DNA of 6,789 bases from VRUB01 sp046758085 (GTDB taxonomy: Bacteria > Pseudomonadota > Gammaproteobacteria > Acidiferrobacterales > SPGG2), in the NCBI GenBank assembly GCA_046758085.1, contig JBHHZP010000173.1, forward strand, positions 1 to 6,789, read 5' to 3'. Made by a program: the position numbers and the translations under genes. Positions 5,449 to 6,789 of the stretch are shown piece after piece (position 1 is the first letter of the stretch; each line of letters starts with the position of its first letter). The notes under the pieces were generated by a model. The model was given only the letters and a program-made list of their open reading frames with translations, made no database searches and was not told the DNA's origin.

Positions 5449-6666
5449 TCATCCCATAAGGAGGGCAGCTTTGTCACGCAACGAAATGTCCCGGTACCTA
5501 TGGCTCCCGGTGACAACGCCCAGAATTTTCTGAAACAGCCGCTGATCATGGCTGAGCCGCCGAATGGCGCGGTCGGCGATGAATCTGTACTTGGAAAGCT
5601 TCAGGAGAAGCTGGGTGAACCGGAAGACATCCTCCATGACTTGGAAGCGGTCCTGCGCATATCGCTGCCCGAGCGCCACGTCAAAACTGCCGACGGCGAA
5701 CGCCTCTTTGATAAGAGGCAGGGCGGCCTTCACACTCTTCAACGCGAGCGTCATCCCCTCTCCAGTGATGGGGTCTAAGAACCCCGCGCTGTCGCCAATG
5801 AGAAAAAGGCCCGGCCGGTAGCAGGGCTCGATCGTAAAGCCCAGCGGCCCGACACCGGCCACAGGGGGGACCAACTCGCTCTTCGCGATGCGCTCGCTGA
5901 AACCCTTGACCTCGCGTAGGAAGCCCACGTATCGAGCAGCGAGACCGCCCTTGAAGAACTGCATGGCTCTTGCTTCGAGCAAGATGGCGACGAGCGTTAT
6001 CCGTTCCGCACAGGGGGCAACATAGATCTCGCCGCCCGAACAAAGTAGAACCTCGACATAGGAACTCGTGCCTTCAACCCCTTGCAGGTGACCCGTCACG
6101 CCGAAGCGCTTGCGCCGAAGAACGGTCTTAGTGAACTCACAAGCGTCATGGAACACGGAGTGGCGCCCATCGGTCCCGATGGTCAGGGGGGCATGGAACA
6201 CTTCGCGCTGGTTCGGGGAGTCGACCGCATGCCCACCGACCCCTTTGACGCTTCCATTCTCTTGTACCACGTCGGTAACGCGAAATCCCTGGCGAACCGT
6301 GACGTTCGTGAAGGACGCAGCTCTCTCCAGCAACAGATTGTCCAAGTGATAGCGCCGCATGACGAGGCCGAAGGAGATGCCGCCCGGGCTGGGCGGGAAG
6401 TCCGCCTGCGCCAGGATACCTTGGCGGTTCCAATACCGCATTCCGCGAACCTTCGCCCCGCCATGGGCGAGGATATCCGGCAAGAGCCCAAGCTCCGCTA
6501 GAATTTGCACGCCCTTTGGCATGATGCCTTCGCCGCAGGGCTTGTCGCGAGGGAACAGCGCCCGGTCCAGGAGCAAGATACGATAGCCCTCCGGCGCAAG
6601 AGCGATCGCACTGGACGAACCGGCGATGCCGGCTCCCACGATCACGATGTCATGTCTGGATGCCAT
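5449..6666 (-). CDS. FAD-dependent oxidoreductase, geranylgeranyl-reductase-like
   Basis: The 405-residue flavoprotein begins MASRHDIVIVGAGIAGSSSA, with the FAD-binding GAGIAG at 11-16 and the ribose-binding Asp34. FPRDKPCGEGIMP (38-50) matches the PRxKxCG signature of the geranylgeranyl reductase family. A TDG motif is at 165-167, and GDSAGFLDPITGEGM (291-305) is the family's second FAD motif. These enzymes reduce isoprenoid C=C bonds or act as related lipid or quinone oxidoreductases. Here the substrate may be an acyl or prenyl chain of the phenolic lipid, or its ring (inference). The frame is open to 6783, but ATG 6664-6666 is chosen because GGAGG sits 9 nt upstream and homology starts there. 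It converges on the second methyltransferase and so is a separate transcript from the polyketide operon. UbiH-type or halogenase-like activity cannot be excluded. Confidence 0.88.
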   Translation of the reverse strand: MASRHDIVIVGAGIAGSSSAIALAPEGYRILLLDRALFPRDKPCGEGIMPKGVQILAELGLLPDILAHGGAKVRGMRYWNRQGILAQADFPPSPGGISFGLVMRRYHLDNLLLERAASFTNVTVRQGFRVTDVVQENGSVKGVGGHAVDSPNQREVFHAPLTIGTDGRHSVFHDACEFTKTVLRRKRFGVTGHLQGVEGTSSYVEVLLCSGGEIYVAPCAERITLVAILLEARAMQFFKGGLAARYVGFLREVKGFSERIAKSELVPPVAGVGPLGFTIEPCYRPGLFLIGDSAGFLDPITGEGMTLALKSVKAALPLIKEAFAVGSFDVALGQRYAQDRFQVMEDVFRFTQLLLKLSKYRFIADRAIRRLSHDQRLFQKILGVVTGSHRYRDISLRDKAALLMG

Positions 6667-6675
6667 ATTCCCGGC

Positions 6676-6680
6676 CCTCC
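6676..6680 (-). promoter_or_regulatory. Shine-Dalgarno GGAGG of the oxidoreductase gene
   Basis: GGAGG on the minus strand lies 9 nt before the ATG at 6664-6666. It is the best ribosome-binding site in the window and sets the start, excluding the 39 extra upstream residues of the open frame. Confidence 0.7.
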
Positions 6681-6789
6681 ATCGTTGCGAGCTATCGAGC
6701 CGCGACCGTGGCAAGATCCTGAACCACACCTTTCGCCTAACGAGTCTGTAGAAAAACCCCTCTCCACTGTCGCACAACCGCACGATTCA
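6681..6789 (-). other. Upstream region of the oxidoreductase gene
   Basis: This is the 5' region of the minus-strand gene and runs to the window edge. It contains GTTAGGC on the minus strand (6735-6741), preceded by a run TTTTTCTACAGACTC. No sure promoter could be assigned. Confidence 0.35.

Noticed and set aside
5296..5778. 160-codon open frame on the plus strand crossing the hairpin region
   Set aside because: Its second half is antisense to the well-supported oxidoreductase gene and its first half runs through hairpins; no recognisable domain.
6667..6783. 39-residue N-terminal extension of the oxidoreductase
   Set aside because: The FAD-binding fold starts at the internal Met, which has GGAGG 9 nt upstream; the extension lacks family features.
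1..6789. CRISPR arrays, tRNA or rRNA genes
   Set aside because: No regularly spaced repeats and no tRNA- or rRNA-like stretches were seen on either strand.

Overview
The base composition is moderately GC-rich. An IS200/REP-type tyrosine transposase (RAYT) of the kind common in beta- and gammaproteobacteria is present, and genes are packed into overlapping operons. Together these suggest a proteobacterium. The exact lineage cannot be fixed from this window.

Layout. Positions 60-835 hold a small degenerate RAYT element on the minus strand, bounded by an imperfect 22-nt inverted repeat (18/22). Its gene (75-764) has an in-frame TAG at codon 33 and has lost the HUH catalytic motif (Pro-Ala-His at codons 60-62). 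A 292-bp gap follows (765-1056), containing the outer repeat, a pyrimidine tandem repeat and two short dyads. Positions 1057-4034 (+) are a tight three-gene operon: type III polyketide synthase, class I SAM methyltransferase, and FAD-dependent aromatic monooxygenase. Both junctions overlap by exactly 23 bp. After a 237-bp gap comes a second SAM methyltransferase, tocopherol/UbiE-like (4272-5120, +). Converging on it from the minus strand is a geranylgeranyl-reductase-like FAD oxidoreductase (5449-6666). The 328-bp gap between these two carries several hairpins, one of which resembles an integron attC site.

How the genes may work together (inference). Synthase, methyltransferase and flavin hydroxylase is the logic of the Streptomyces srsABC phenolic-lipid operon, which makes a resorcinol or pyrone lipid that is methylated and hydroxylated toward a quinone. 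The second methyltransferase and the GGR-like reductase resemble the tailoring pair used on tocopherol and plastoquinone-type lipids. The window therefore looks like a locus for a methylated phenolic or quinone lipid. The product cannot be named from sequence alone. No transporter, regulator or starter-loading enzyme is visible here.
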